Of a DNA stretch of 64,000 nucleotides, positions 16,281 to 25,362 are shown piece by piece. The stretch's first letter is position 1. Each line of letters starts with the position of its first letter. Source of the stretch: an uncultured bacterium (GTDB lineage: Bacteria > Bacillota > Clostridia > Oscillospirales > Ruminococcaceae). Under the pieces are notes generated by a model. That model did not search any database. It saw only the letters and a program-made list of their open reading frames with translations, and was not told where the DNA came from. Made by a program: the position numbers and the translations under genes. The stretch spans positions 1 to 64,000 of the forward strand of contig CAKXHL010000007.1 in NCBI GenBank assembly GCA_934875375.1. The letters are read 5' to 3'.

Positions 16281-16829
16281 TTATGCAGGAACAGCCGCCT
16301 TTTGATTTTCAAATGCGTGAAGTGGGCCTTCATACAACAGCGTGAAACCGTTCAGATCACAAAAGTCGGCTGGCTGCAGCAGCCCGAATGGCTTATGAAA
16401 ATGATGGATGCCGCTTTCGTTCAGCATTTTTCCGCAGAACTGGGAGCAAAAATAAGCGTTTTTCCGTTCCAAGGGGATTCCGGCAATCAATGTGAGCAGC
16501 CCCAAATGGTTAAATTTGCAGCTACGGTTTTCTATTTTATGCAACAGATGTAAAAATTTTTGGTACTCCCATTCGCCGATTTTTTTGCTGTAAACCCGGC
16601 AGTGGGTATCTCGGAAACGCCGGAAAAATCCTTTGTTTTTTCCTTCGTGCACAAATCCGCCAGGCATCGGCATAGAAGGGTATAGCCGGCCGAAACTGAC
16701 CATATCCTCCAGCCGGCTGTCGATGGATAAGGAAACATGATTGTAGGGGCAGCCGGTATAAATCCGAATGGCTCTGGATGGAATGGTATTGGTTCGGGTT
16801 ACTACAATGTAAATTGTTCGATCTCTCAT
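16281..16829 (-). CDS. Permuted papain-like (YiiX/C92-type) hydrolase
   Basis: 182 residues without a signal peptide. His31 in YNHVSLSI and Cys128 in YFCSQFCG come in the order His then Cys, which is the signature of the permuted NlpC/P60-like fold (YiiX/peptidase C92 group). Members are thought to cleave amide or ester bonds of lipids, murein or modified proteins; the substrate here is unknown. The gene ends about 100 bases before metY begins and is on the same strand, but metY has its own promoter. Confidence 0.65.
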   Translation of the reverse strand: MRDRTIYIVVTRTNTIPSRAIRIYTGCPYNHVSLSIDSRLEDMVSFGRLYPSMPMPGGFVHEGKNKGFFRRFRDTHCRVYSKKIGEWEYQKFLHLLHKIENRSCKFNHLGLLTLIAGIPLERKNAYFCSQFCGKMLNESGIHHFHKPFGLLQPADFCDLNGFTLLYEGPLHAFENQKAAVPA

Positions 16830-16990
16830 ATCGTTCTTTTCTCCATTTTTCTCTCCCTAAACCGCAGAATTTTGTATCCGGATGGGAAAAACAGTTTTGA
16901 GATTGGCCATTTGTCTTGGTACGTGCATATGCCTTGCGCTGTGGTAATCCCATATTCAGCACATTTTTAAAGGCAATGGCTTTTTAATCT

Positions 16991-18298
16991 TCAGGCCGCT
17001 TTTTCAAATATGACCTGGATTTGGCTGTCCGATTCCAGTGAAAAGGAGAAGGAGGAACGGTTTTTCACTGAATGCACGGTATCACCACAAATCACGGCAA
17101 TTTCCGCAATCCGGTAACCAGGATCGGGAAAAGCAAAAATTTGCAGGCTGGTACCTGCTGGGAAAACCTCTTTCCCCTGTGCGAAGCCGAAGGGATGGGC
17201 AGGCTTGACCCAGTAGCATCCATTTTTGGCAAACAGGCAGGAGATGCGGCAAAATCCTTCCTCTACCGGAATGACGGCCGCAGGGCGCTGATTTTCGAAA
17301 GAAACGCTTTGACCTTCTCCTTTTTCCAGTTCAGCTGTCGAATCGCCGGATAGCAAAGCATTCTCTTGGCCGGTTGATCCAGTATTTTGGCCATCCGTTA
17401 AAGCAGCGGTTGCATCATCTCCACCGGGGGAATAGTCCGGCGAAGCGAGAGCGGGATAGGAGAAGCTAGTGGAAAGGCCCTCCAGAAGGCTGCTGTCCTC
17501 CAAATGATCCCATACCGAAGAGGAGCCTTTTAGAAAGTAATCATAGGGGCCAACGCCCGGCACGTCGTCAAAGGTGGCGTCTACCAGGTAATAGGAGCCG
17601 CCAATCTGGACATAGTTCCACATGTGTGCTTCTCCGTTTACTGTTCCTCCTATGATTTCGCAGGCAATCCCCGCCCGGTTGCATAAAAGCTTGAAAGCCT
17701 TGGCATATCCTTCACAGATGGCACTGCCTTCTACCAGTGCGCCGTATGCCTCGCAGGACATGGGCTGATAAACCGAAGCAGCGCCGCTGTTATAACTGCA
17801 CCGGTTTACAATCGTATCGTGAAAGTAACGTACCTTATCGTAATCAGAGCCGGAAGCGCCCTGCAAAATAGCGCTGACGGCCTGTTCCAGGGCGGATTTT
17901 TGCGACTGATAGGACGATGTAGTGAAAGATACCTGCAAAGAGAATCCCCAAATGCGGATGCTGCCCGAAGAGGTATCATATTGAGCGGAAAAGGAAATCC
18001 CGGATTTGTCCAACCAGAAAACTTCCGGATAATCCCGATAAAAAGCCTCATAAGCTCTGGATACCTGCATCTGCAAGCTGCTATTGGCTTCTTCGACGGT
18101 AGCATAGATTGCCGGCTGGGACAATTCACAGCGGAAAGAGTCGTATCCCTGAGGCAGATAGGAGACCATGGCGTCATAGAGTTCGCATTCGGTGCGACTG
18201 AGCTGGTTTCGATAGGTAGAAGCAGAAGCTTCCACAGTTTCAGACAGAGAAAACAAGAGAAAGACAGCAGCAAAAAAGGCAGCCAGGCGCTTCTTCAT
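16991..18298 (-). CDS. Secreted transglutaminase-like protein
   Basis: 435 residues. Signal peptide at 1-25 (ends VEASA). Transglutaminase-like protease core at ~140-265 with triad Cys195 (SAICEGYAKAFK), His225 (GEAHMWNYV) and Asp240 (LVDATFDD). Residues ~280-340 are Ser/Asp/Thr-rich linker, and the C-terminus (~345-435) has a small beta domain ending VIFEKAA. Likely works on cell-surface proteins or peptidoglycan peptides. ATG 18298 has AAAGGAG 8 bases upstream. No anchor sequence at the C-terminus, so it is released or bound indirectly. Confidence 0.85.
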   Translation of the reverse strand: MKKRLAAFFAAVFLLFSLSETVEASASTYRNQLSRTECELYDAMVSYLPQGYDSFRCELSQPAIYATVEEANSSLQMQVSRAYEAFYRDYPEVFWLDKSGISFSAQYDTSSGSIRIWGFSLQVSFTTSSYQSQKSALEQAVSAILQGASGSDYDKVRYFHDTIVNRCSYNSGAASVYQPMSCEAYGALVEGSAICEGYAKAFKLLCNRAGIACEIIGGTVNGEAHMWNYVQIGGSYYLVDATFDDVPGVGPYDYFLKGSSSVWDHLEDSSLLEGLSTSFSYPALASPDYSPGGDDATAALTDGQNTGSTGQENALLSGDSTAELEKGEGQSVSFENQRPAAVIPVEEGFCRISCLFAKNGCYWVKPAHPFGFAQGKEVFPAGTSLQIFAFPDPGYRIAEIAVICGDTVHSVKNRSSFSFSLESDSQIQVIFEKAA

Positions 18299-18348
18299 GA
18301 AAATACTCCTTTCGCACATTCAATCAGGGTTCGGAAAATCCAAAGTCT

Positions 18349-18377
18349 ATTATAAAGGACAAAGCGGCACAGTGCCA
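18349..18377 (-). promoter_or_regulatory. Promoter of the transglutaminase gene
   Basis: - strand TGGCAC (18377-18372)-17-TATAAT (18354-18349). The -35 is part of the palindrome GGCACTGTGCC, a possible operator. Confidence 0.6.
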
Positions 18378-18408
18378 GAAAAAAATGGGACCGGGCGGTA
18401 AAAAATTT

Positions 18409-19734
18409 CTATATATTGTTATGAATTTTAGATAATATACAATTTGTAAAACGTGTTTCAATAAAAATTGATAATACAAAAGGCCTTATGTTATTTCTGC
18501 TCCCTTTTTGTGTGAGAAGACACGGCTTTGCCGGAAACAGGAAAAATGCGCTTTTCCCAAGAAAAAGCAGACAGGCGGCAGTAACGCCCAGCACCGCACC
18601 CGAAATGGCAAAAGCTATGGATGTTCCCAGTGCTTCACACAGAAAGCTGAGAGCGGGAGTGGCAGCAATCATGGCGATGCTGAACAAAATAGAGCTTACT
18701 GAAATCAAAGTGGCCCGCTGGTCAGAAGGAAGCTCCCGATTGATCTCATTGCTGGTGGCTGTCTCCAAAATAAGAGAAAAGAACCGCAGACCAAACCCGC
18801 CGGCCACAGACAGCGCAGGAACGGCAGAGCCGGTGAGCATGGTCGCTCCCGCCGACAGCAGGGCGCATATCGTTGCCAGTCGGCCAAAAGGGAGTTTTCC
18901 GGCCAGGGCCGCGGCAGATTTGGTACCCGCCATGCCTCCCAACTCTGCAATCAGCAGAAAAAACCCGATTCGCCCCAGAGAAATACCGTTAGCTGAAAAA
19001 TGCTGCTGTAAAAAGAAAATCGTCAGAGTGCCGCCGCAGCCGATGAGAGCATCCAGCAGCATTTTTACAGCGATGTCTGTATGCCGCCGCAAAAAGCGCA
19101 GGCTCTCAGTCAGCTGCCGCCAGAGTTCTTGTCCAATGGTGGCAAAAGAGAATTTGGCGCGGTTTTTCTGCGCTTCGGTTACCTGCGGCTCTTTCATGCC
19201 GCTGATCAGCAGAATGCTGATACCGGAAAAGACCATGTTGTATCCATAGGACAAAAGATAGCCAATGCGGCCGGCAATCCCGGTAGCCAGTTTCGACAGG
19301 CTAACAGCGGCGCTGCACAAGAACCGCTGATTAGAGTTTACCGAAAGATAGCGATCTTCCTCTTCGCAGGCTTTGAGGCTGTCATAGGTCAGCGCATCGC
19401 GGGTGCCGGAATTCAGGTTATAGCTCAGAGCGGTAAAAGTCATGGCCAGGCACAAAGAGGGCAGGTTCCAGGCGGCAACGGTCAGCACAGCGGACAGGAT
19501 CATGCACAGATAACTGGCGATCATGGCCTTTTTTCGTCCGAACAGGTCGGCAATGGCCCCGGAAGGAATTTCAAAAAGAAAACTGGCAATATGAAATACG
19601 GTTTCGGCCAGCCCCACCTCGACCAGTGAAAAGCCTCGTTGGATCAGAAAAATAATCCAGATGCCGTCTGTCAGCGAGAAGGAACCGAAAATTTCCAACA
19701 GATAGAGCCGTAAAATTTGTTTTTTCAAATGCAA
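18409..19734 (-). CDS. Major facilitator superfamily permease
   Basis: About 441 residues with 12 predicted helices. Starts KKQILRLYLLEIFGSFSLTDGIWIIFLIQRGFSL and has the MFS loop motif AIADLFGRKKAM between helices 2 and 3. Exporter of the drug/unknown type. The frame extends upstream to 19803, but that part encodes a terminator hairpin, so I favour TTG 19734 (AAAGGA 10 bases upstream). A ~40-residue tail rich in basic and aromatic residues follows helix 12. AT-rich 3' end next to the transglutaminase promoter. Confidence 0.8.
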   Translation of the reverse strand: MHLKKQILRLYLLEIFGSFSLTDGIWIIFLIQRGFSLVEVGLAETVFHIASFLFEIPSGAIADLFGRKKAMIASYLCMILSAVLTVAAWNLPSLCLAMTFTALSYNLNSGTRDALTYDSLKACEEEDRYLSVNSNQRFLCSAAVSLSKLATGIAGRIGYLLSYGYNMVFSGISILLISGMKEPQVTEAQKNRAKFSFATIGQELWRQLTESLRFLRRHTDIAVKMLLDALIGCGGTLTIFFLQQHFSANGISLGRIGFFLLIAELGGMAGTKSAAALAGKLPFGRLATICALLSAGATMLTGSAVPALSVAGGFGLRFFSLILETATSNEINRELPSDQRATLISVSSILFSIAMIAATPALSFLCEALGTSIAFAISGAVLGVTAACLLFLGKSAFFLFPAKPCLLTQKGSRNNIRPFVLSIFIETRFTNCILSKIHNNI

Positions 19735-19783
19735 TCCAATCAAATCCTTTCGTATTTTGATCAAAAGAAAGGGATCGGCGCAC

Positions 19784-19817
19784 AAAAAAAGCGCATGGCA
19801 CAAGCCATGCGCTTTTC
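19784..19817 (-). terminator. Terminator of the M20 peptidase pair
   Basis: Perfect stem AAAAGCGCATGGC / GCCATGCGCTTTT with a 4-nt loop. The T-run is on the - strand, ~165 bases after the second peptidase stop. Confidence 0.85.
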
Positions 19818-19982
19818 GGTTCGGTTACAATCACCGTCTCAAGAGTATGCTGTCACCATCGAAAAATGGGCGCACCAATCCCATGAAACAGAAAACGGTT
19901 CCCGCTGGAAATATATACCATTCGCATTTTCCAACCCATGGAGATGCTCCTTTCGATGATGTCTTTTCTATCTTAACATAGA

Positions 19983-21410
19983 TTACAGCATTTGGTCAAG
20001 TTCGATCAGGGCGCGGACATAGACCCGCATGTTCAAAAGCAGGTTGGGGATGTCGCAGTACTCGTCGGCCTGATGGGCGCCGCCTTTCGCAAATCCAAAC
20101 AGACGAACACGGCCGGGAACGGTAGCGCCGTAAGGAATGGCGTTGGGCAGGCGGCGGGCATAAGTTCCGCCGTCTTTCAGCGGTTCGATGTCCGGCTGTT
20201 CCAGCGCGTCGCGGGCCACCTCGATCAGTTTCTGGGCAAAAGGATTGTCCAGGGAGATGTAGAATGGATCCAGATTACTGAAGGATTCCAACTCCATGGG
20301 AGAAGCTGCCCAAGCCGCTTTGATACCGGAAAGTACTTTATCCTGATCGGCCAGAGAAGGATAGCGGATGTCGGGATAGAAGCAGATACGGCCTTCTTCC
20401 ATACGGATCATGTTAAATGAGCAGCGCAGCGGGCCGTTGGGCTCATCGTTGCAGGCGATGCCCATTTTTTCGCCCCGGTAGTCGTCGGAAATTTCGGCCA
20501 TCCAGTTTAAAACTTCCTGTCCATTGCCGGTGAGCAGGCCGCTGCCGGCCAGCACTTTACAAAGGCGGGCGGTAGCGGTCCAGGTGCCGATGGGATCGCG
20601 AATAACCTTGTTTTCATCTTTTTCCACAGTGATTTTTACGCCGCCGTCAACAGCCTCCACCGTGGTCTTTTCAAATTTCTCCAGCGCTTTTTCGGCATCT
20701 TCCCGGCTAACGCCCTCCAGCACCGCCCAAGCGATGGGGGAACCGGCGTTGACTGCCAGACCGGACCACATGTCTTTCAGATTGCCGGTCATTTTCGGCG
20801 ATTTTAGCACCGATTTGGTAATTCCTTTTTCTGCATAGGTGATGGGATATTTCGCATCAGGAACCAGGGAAAATTTCGGGCATTTTTCCCGGGCCAGAAA
20901 TTCGGGAATATCGTTCATGCCGATTTCTTCGTTCATGCCAAAGACAAGCATCACATTGTTTTTGAGTTTAATGTCGTGCTCTTTCAAATAGCGCATGGCA
21001 TACATGGCCATAATGCCGCAGGATTTGTTATCCGCAGTACCGCGGGCAAATAAGTATTTGCCGTCCTCGGAGAGAATCGGATCAAAGGGGTCGTGGGTCC
21101 AGCCTTCGCCCTCGGGGACGATGTCCATGTGGGAGAAGATACCGATGGAATCATTGTCCGGATTGCTGCCGTAAACGGCGCTGCCGCAGAAGTTGTCGTA
21201 ATTGCGGGTTTCAAATCCATACCGGCCGGACATTTCCAGCGCTTTGTCCAGCATTTGGCGGCAGGCTGCGCCAAAGGGCTTTTCCGGGTCTTGTTTGTTC
21301 ATAATGCTGACGCTACGGATGCGGCACACCTCGGAGATGTCGTCGATAAACTCCTGGCGATGGGCGGCGGCCCACTGATCCACATCGTCGTACAATTTTT
21401 TCCAATCCAT
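19983..21410 (-). CDS. M20-family dipeptidase (PepV/Sapep type), copy 2
   Basis: 475 residues. Zinc exopeptidase; residues for the two zinc ions are seen in FSHMDIVPEG, RGTADNKSCG, GMNEEIGMND, LVPDAKYP and KGGAHQADEY. Close relatives cleave dipeptides with free N-termini in the cytoplasm. Roughly 60% of positions match the upstream paralogue by eye (e.g. MDWKKL-DDV-QWA-AHR). 20 bases separate the genes, so the two form an operon. The upstream copy has an insert around the MDIVPEN-CNLANDAGG loop that this copy lacks. Confidence 0.9.
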   Translation of the reverse strand: MDWKKLYDDVDQWAAAHRQEFIDDISEVCRIRSVSIMNKQDPEKPFGAACRQMLDKALEMSGRYGFETRNYDNFCGSAVYGSNPDNDSIGIFSHMDIVPEGEGWTHDPFDPILSEDGKYLFARGTADNKSCGIMAMYAMRYLKEHDIKLKNNVMLVFGMNEEIGMNDIPEFLAREKCPKFSLVPDAKYPITYAEKGITKSVLKSPKMTGNLKDMWSGLAVNAGSPIAWAVLEGVSREDAEKALEKFEKTTVEAVDGGVKITVEKDENKVIRDPIGTWTATARLCKVLAGSGLLTGNGQEVLNWMAEISDDYRGEKMGIACNDEPNGPLRCSFNMIRMEEGRICFYPDIRYPSLADQDKVLSGIKAAWAASPMELESFSNLDPFYISLDNPFAQKLIEVARDALEQPDIEPLKDGGTYARRLPNAIPYGATVPGRVRLFGFAKGGAHQADEYCDIPNLLLNMRVYVRALIELDQML

Positions 21411-21430
21411 AAAAAAACCATCCTTTCTGA

Positions 21431-22894
21431 TTATTTGGAATACATTTCGTCCAGTTCAATCAGAGCGCGGACGTAAATCTGCATATTGATCAGCAGGTTG
21501 GGAATATCACAGTACTCGTCCGCCTGATGGGCGCCGCCTTTGACCATACCAAACAGGCGAACCCGATCCGGCACGGTGGCGCCGTAGGGAATGGCATTGG
21601 GCAGAACCTCGGCATAGGTGCCGCCATCGGTTAAATAGGGGATATCTTCCCGGCCAAGCACATCCTTGGCCACCCGCGCCAGCTTTTCAATGCGCGGATC
21701 TTTGGGGTCCATATAGTAGCCGTTCATCAGGCGGCGCTGGCGCACTTCCATGGGAGAAGCGGCCCAGTTTTCCTCGATTTTCGCATGGAGTTTATCCTTG
21801 TCCGCCAGAGAAGGCCAGCGGATGTTGGTATAAAGAACGATTTTTTGATCTTCAAAGCGGATGTAGTTGAAACGAATGGACAGCGGAGCGTTGGGCCCGT
21901 CATCGCAGGCGATGCCCATATGGGCGCCGGTCGTGTCGGAGGTGTACCAATCCAGCCAATTCAACACTTCCATGGTCTTGGGGTCTTTGATGAGGCCGCA
22001 TTTTGCCAGTACGTGGCACAGGCGGGCGGAGGCGGTGATTTTCTCGTCTTTTTCAACAATGATCTTTACATCGCCGTTTTCCAGTGTTTCCACCTTGGTG
22101 TGATCGTAGAATTTGGTGGCCCACTGAGCAACCATGGGATCTACACCGCTTAATACCGCATAAGCCTCCTTGGAGGGTACGCTGACAGTGGCATCACACC
22201 AGTCGTCATTGCTCACGCCGGACCAAATATCCTTGAGGTTGCTGTCTTCCAGTTTGGCGGACTCCAGCCCGTAGCGGGAGCTGCCGGATTCCGCGATGCA
22301 GACCGGATACTTGGAGTCCGGAACCAGGTAGATTTTCGATTGCTTTTCCCGTTTGAGGAATTCCGGCATATCTCTCATGCCGATTTCTTCGTTAAGCCCA
22401 TAAACCAGCATCACATTGTTTTTGAGTTTGATATTGTGTTCTTTTAAGTACCGCATGGCGTACAGCGCCATAATCCCGCAGGACTTGTTGTCGCAGGTGC
22501 CGCGGGCGAACAGATATTTGCCGTCTTCCGAGAGGATCGGATCAAAGGGATCGTGAGTCCAGCCGCCCGCGTCGTTTGCCAAATTGCACATATTCTCCGG
22601 TACAATGTCCATATGGGCTACAATGCCGATAGAATCATTGTCCGGATTATCCCCGTAGACGGCGCTGCCGCAGAAGTTGTCATAGTTGCGGGTCTCAAAG
22701 CCGTAAGCGGAGGACATTTCCAGTGCTTTATCCAGCATATCGCGGCAGGCCTGACCAAAAGGAGCATTGGTACAATCCAGTTGGTTGTGGCTGGTGCTGC
22801 GGATACGGCAGACGTCTGAAATATCCTTTACAAATTCGTCGCGGTGCGCTTCCGCCCATTGGGCCACATCGTCGCACAATTTTTTCCAATCCAT
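21431..22894 (-). CDS. M20-family dipeptidase (PepV/Sapep type), copy 1
   Basis: 487 residues, first gene of the pair. Zinc ligands appear in VAHMDIVPEN, RGTCDNKSCG, GLNEEIGMRD, LVPDSKYP and GGAHQADEYC. Differences from copy 2 (Cys for Ala beside the first bridging Asp; extra residues CNLANDAGG before GWTHDPFDP) suggest a changed specificity pocket. AAAGGATG is before the start. Likely function is breakdown of imported dipeptides. Confidence 0.9.
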   Translation of the reverse strand: MDWKKLCDDVAQWAEAHRDEFVKDISDVCRIRSTSHNQLDCTNAPFGQACRDMLDKALEMSSAYGFETRNYDNFCGSAVYGDNPDNDSIGIVAHMDIVPENMCNLANDAGGWTHDPFDPILSEDGKYLFARGTCDNKSCGIMALYAMRYLKEHNIKLKNNVMLVYGLNEEIGMRDMPEFLKREKQSKIYLVPDSKYPVCIAESGSSRYGLESAKLEDSNLKDIWSGVSNDDWCDATVSVPSKEAYAVLSGVDPMVAQWATKFYDHTKVETLENGDVKIIVEKDEKITASARLCHVLAKCGLIKDPKTMEVLNWLDWYTSDTTGAHMGIACDDGPNAPLSIRFNYIRFEDQKIVLYTNIRWPSLADKDKLHAKIEENWAASPMEVRQRRLMNGYYMDPKDPRIEKLARVAKDVLGREDIPYLTDGGTYAEVLPNAIPYGATVPDRVRLFGMVKGGAHQADEYCDIPNLLINMQIYVRALIELDEMYSK

Positions 22895-22970
22895 GATTCA
22901 CATTCATCCTTTCGATAATCGGTCGATTGCCTATGACGCAGAACAGAGATGTCCTATGTCGTTCTAATAT

Positions 22971-22999
22971 AGAATATCATAATCCATCAGGCTCGTCAA
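22971..22999 (-). promoter_or_regulatory. Promoter of the M20 peptidase operon
   Basis: - strand TTGACG (22999-22994)-17-TATTCT (22976-22971), 77 bases before the start. Confidence 0.75.
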
Positions 23000-23040
23000 C
23001 GCTTTTGCTGGAAACTGCAAAATATTGCCAGGGAAAAGCA

Positions 23041-23077
23041 AAGAAAAGAAGGCCCCTTCTTTTCGATGGGACCTTCG
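23041..23077 (-). terminator. Terminator after the SIS genes
   Basis: Stem GAAGGTCCC / GGGGCCTTC followed by TTTTCTTTGC on the - strand. Confidence 0.75.
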
Positions 23078-23084
23078 CAAAATT

Positions 23085-24080
23085 TTAGTAAGAAAGCTGA
23101 CGGTAATATCTTCTGATGGCCAGCGGATGCTTGCCGGCGTCTTCCTGATACGCTTCGATCCGGCTGGTAAAGCAGTGCATGACCAGTGGAGAGAACAGAC
23201 CGCGGAATTTGGGATCTACGTTCGGCAGCGGCAGAGAAGCGGTGTCGAATTTGTAGATGTTGTTGCAGATGGTTTTAAGGAATTTCTCTACGCGCTCCAT
23301 CTGCGGACGGGTTTCGTCCTCGCCGAAGAACAGCAGCACAGTGTCATCCCGCTCAATGACTTCCAGCGTACCGTGGAAGAAGTCGCCGGCGGTGACAGAT
23401 TTGGTCCGCATCCACTGCATCTCTTCCATGATGCACATTGCATAAGAGTAGGTCGGACCCCACAGGTTGCCGGAGCCGATCAGGTACTGAATTTTGTCAT
23501 CGCGATGCGCTCTGGCATAGGCTTCGCAGTACTCATCTGCCTGTTTTTCTGCAAAGGGCAGAACATCTACCAGGTTGGAAAGGTTCTTGACCATCTCATC
23601 GTATTCCGGATAATCGCCCTTATTGTAAGCAAAGCGCAGCAGCATCATGTAGAAAATCAGATCCCCATAACCCTGAATAGAGTAATCGGCCAGCTCGACC
23701 AGAGGGGTGTTGGGCGCGCCAACAACCGAGATCACGCGGGCGCCAATCTTTTTCGCAGTTTCCACCGTCTCCACAACCTCTTTGGTGTTGCCGGTAGCGG
23801 AGGTAACGATCAAAACGGAATCTTTGCTGAATTTTTTATTGCCTTCGGTATTAAAATCTGCCGCATGCTCTACGTAAAAGGGGAAGGAGGCAATCGGTTT
23901 TAAAGTTGCTTCATAGCTCCAGGCCTGAGTCAAAGTACCGCCAACGCCAACAAAGAAGATGTTGGAAAAACCGTCGGCACAGATTTTGTCGACAACAGCA
24001 ATGATGTCGTCTTTTTTCTCCATCGCTTTTTTGTTCCAAGCAAGGGATTTTTCAGGATCATAATTTAACAGGGTAGCCAT
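23085..24080 (-). CDS. SIS-domain sugar isomerase/deglycase, copy 2
   Basis: 331 residues. Two SIS domains (~ residues 30-150 and ~190-320): first with FVGVGGTLTQAW and VTSATGNTKEVVETV, second with LIGSGNLWGPTYSYA and TAGDFFHGTLEVI. Overall it resembles FrlB/GfrF-type deglycases, which split phosphorylated Amadori compounds into glucose-6-phosphate and amine. The substrate is not known; a glucosamine-phosphate isomerase role is also possible. The gene follows its paralogue after a terminator hairpin, so it may be read at a lower level. Confidence 0.82.
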   Translation of the reverse strand: MATLLNYDPEKSLAWNKKAMEKKDDIIAVVDKICADGFSNIFFVGVGGTLTQAWSYEATLKPIASFPFYVEHAADFNTEGNKKFSKDSVLIVTSATGNTKEVVETVETAKKIGARVISVVGAPNTPLVELADYSIQGYGDLIFYMMLLRFAYNKGDYPEYDEMVKNLSNLVDVLPFAEKQADEYCEAYARAHRDDKIQYLIGSGNLWGPTYSYAMCIMEEMQWMRTKSVTAGDFFHGTLEVIERDDTVLLFFGEDETRPQMERVEKFLKTICNNIYKFDTASLPLPNVDPKFRGLFSPLVMHCFTSRIEAYQEDAGKHPLAIRRYYRQLSY

Positions 24081-24105
24081 GGAAAGTCCTCCTTTTTCAT
24101 TTTGG

Positions 24106-24139
24106 AAAAAGGTGCCGAAAAATCCACGGCACCTTTTGC
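24106..24139 (-). terminator. Terminator between the two SIS genes
   Basis: Stem AAAAGGTGCCG / CGGCACCTTTT with a 9-nt loop and T-run on the - strand. It lies between two paralogues in one direction and probably sets their ratio by partial read-through. Confidence 0.8.
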
Positions 24140-24170
24140 GTTTGATATGGTTCTGATGCAGAAAAAGAGA

Positions 24171-25157
24171 TTAATAATCCAGTTTTCTGTAGTATCTTCT
24201 GATGGGCATCGGATGTTTGCCGTACTCTTCCAGATATACGCCGATTCTGCCGGTAATGCCGCCCAGAACGATCGGAGAGAACAGGCCGCGGAATTTTTTG
24301 TCAATGCCGGGCAGTTCGTATTTTGCAGTGTCAAATACGGTTACATTTTTGCAGATGGTGTGCAGGAATTTCTCAGCACGCTCCATCTGAGGACGGGTAG
24401 CGTCTTCGCCGTAGAACAGGATTACGCTGTCGTCACGGCCGATTACTTCCAAGGTGCCGTGGAAGAAGTCGCCTGCGGTGATAGATTTGGTCCGCATCCA
24501 CTGCATTTCTTCCATGATGCACATTGCATAGGAGTAGGTCGGGCCCCACATGTTACCGGAACCGATCAGATACTGAATCGCGTCGTCACGATGGATTCTC
24601 GCAAATTCCTCAGCGTCTTTCTCAGCCGCTTCTGCAACGGTAGGCATCAATTCAGGCAGTTTCTCCAAGTTTGCATACATTTCGTCGAATTCAGGATATT
24701 CACCGTTGTTATGTACCAGACGCAGGAAGAAGGTGTAGTAACGGTAGTAGCTGCCGCCGGGGATGTAGTAATCCGCTTTTTCAGCAAGAGGAGTTCCGGG
24801 GGTGTCTACAAAACCAACAACGCGAGCGCCAACCGCTTTCGCTTTGTCAACCGCTTCCACAACCTCTTTGGTGTCGCCGGTGGAGGAGCTTACGACTACA
24901 ATGGAATCTTTGGTGAATTTTTTATTGCCCAGAGTATTGAAATCAGCGGCATGCTCTGCATGATACTCCAGGGTGGTCAGAGGTTTCAGCGTTTCCTGAA
25001 TGGACCAGGCATAGGTGATGGTGCCGCCAACGCCAATGAAGAAGATGTTAGAGAACCCTTCCTGGCTCAGCTTGTCAGCAACCTCGATGATCTCTTTTTT
25101 GTTGGCGAGGCAGCCTTTTGCGCGCTCTACCATTTTCGCAGGATCGTACTTTAACAT
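24171..25157 (-). CDS. SIS-domain sugar isomerase/deglycase, copy 1
   Basis: 328 residues, first gene. Same two SIS domains as copy 2 (FIGVGGTITYAW, VSSSTGDTKEVVEAV, LIGSGNMWGPTYSYAM, TAGDFFHGTLEVI). The stretch MWGPTYSYAMCIMEEMQWMRTKS is shared exactly with copy 2 apart from one or two residues, while the loops near residues 150-180 (YYIPGGSYYRYYTFF) differ, so substrate binding may have changed. AGGAGG 6 bases before the ATG. Own consensus promoter upstream. Confidence 0.82.
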   Translation of the reverse strand: MLKYDPAKMVERAKGCLANKKEIIEVADKLSQEGFSNIFFIGVGGTITYAWSIQETLKPLTTLEYHAEHAADFNTLGNKKFTKDSIVVVSSSTGDTKEVVEAVDKAKAVGARVVGFVDTPGTPLAEKADYYIPGGSYYRYYTFFLRLVHNNGEYPEFDEMYANLEKLPELMPTVAEAAEKDAEEFARIHRDDAIQYLIGSGNMWGPTYSYAMCIMEEMQWMRTKSITAGDFFHGTLEVIGRDDSVILFYGEDATRPQMERAEKFLHTICKNVTVFDTAKYELPGIDKKFRGLFSPIVLGGITGRIGVYLEEYGKHPMPIRRYYRKLDY

Positions 25158-25258
25158 GATAATCCTCCTAAAATAAAATGAAATGATGAACCTGCCGAAG
25201 GAGATTCTTCAGCTTTTGTTGTATAAGAGCGGCGTTTGTCGCGCCCTCGAACAATTTC

Positions 25259-25287
25259 ATTTTAGCGGATGGAAAGTGGGTTGTCAA
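25259..25287 (-). promoter_or_regulatory. Promoter of the SIS operon
   Basis: - strand TTGACA (25287-25282)-17-TAAAAT (25264-25259), about 100 bases before the start, giving a ~95-base leader with no fold that I recognise. Upstream at ~25325-25335 is TTGTATAGATG, similar to GntR/HutC operators (GTnTAnAC), a possible regulator site. Confidence 0.75.
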
Positions 25288-25362
25288 TAATAAGTTGTAT
25301 TATAACGTGTTAAATCTGCATGTTTGTATAGATGTCTAATTTATTTGTGGATAAATTTCAAA

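Noticed and set aside
23025..23903. 292-residue + strand frame opposite the SIS gene
   Set aside because: Antisense shadow; the - strand SIS domains are unmistakable. The same holds for 24102-25154 and 26809-27900.
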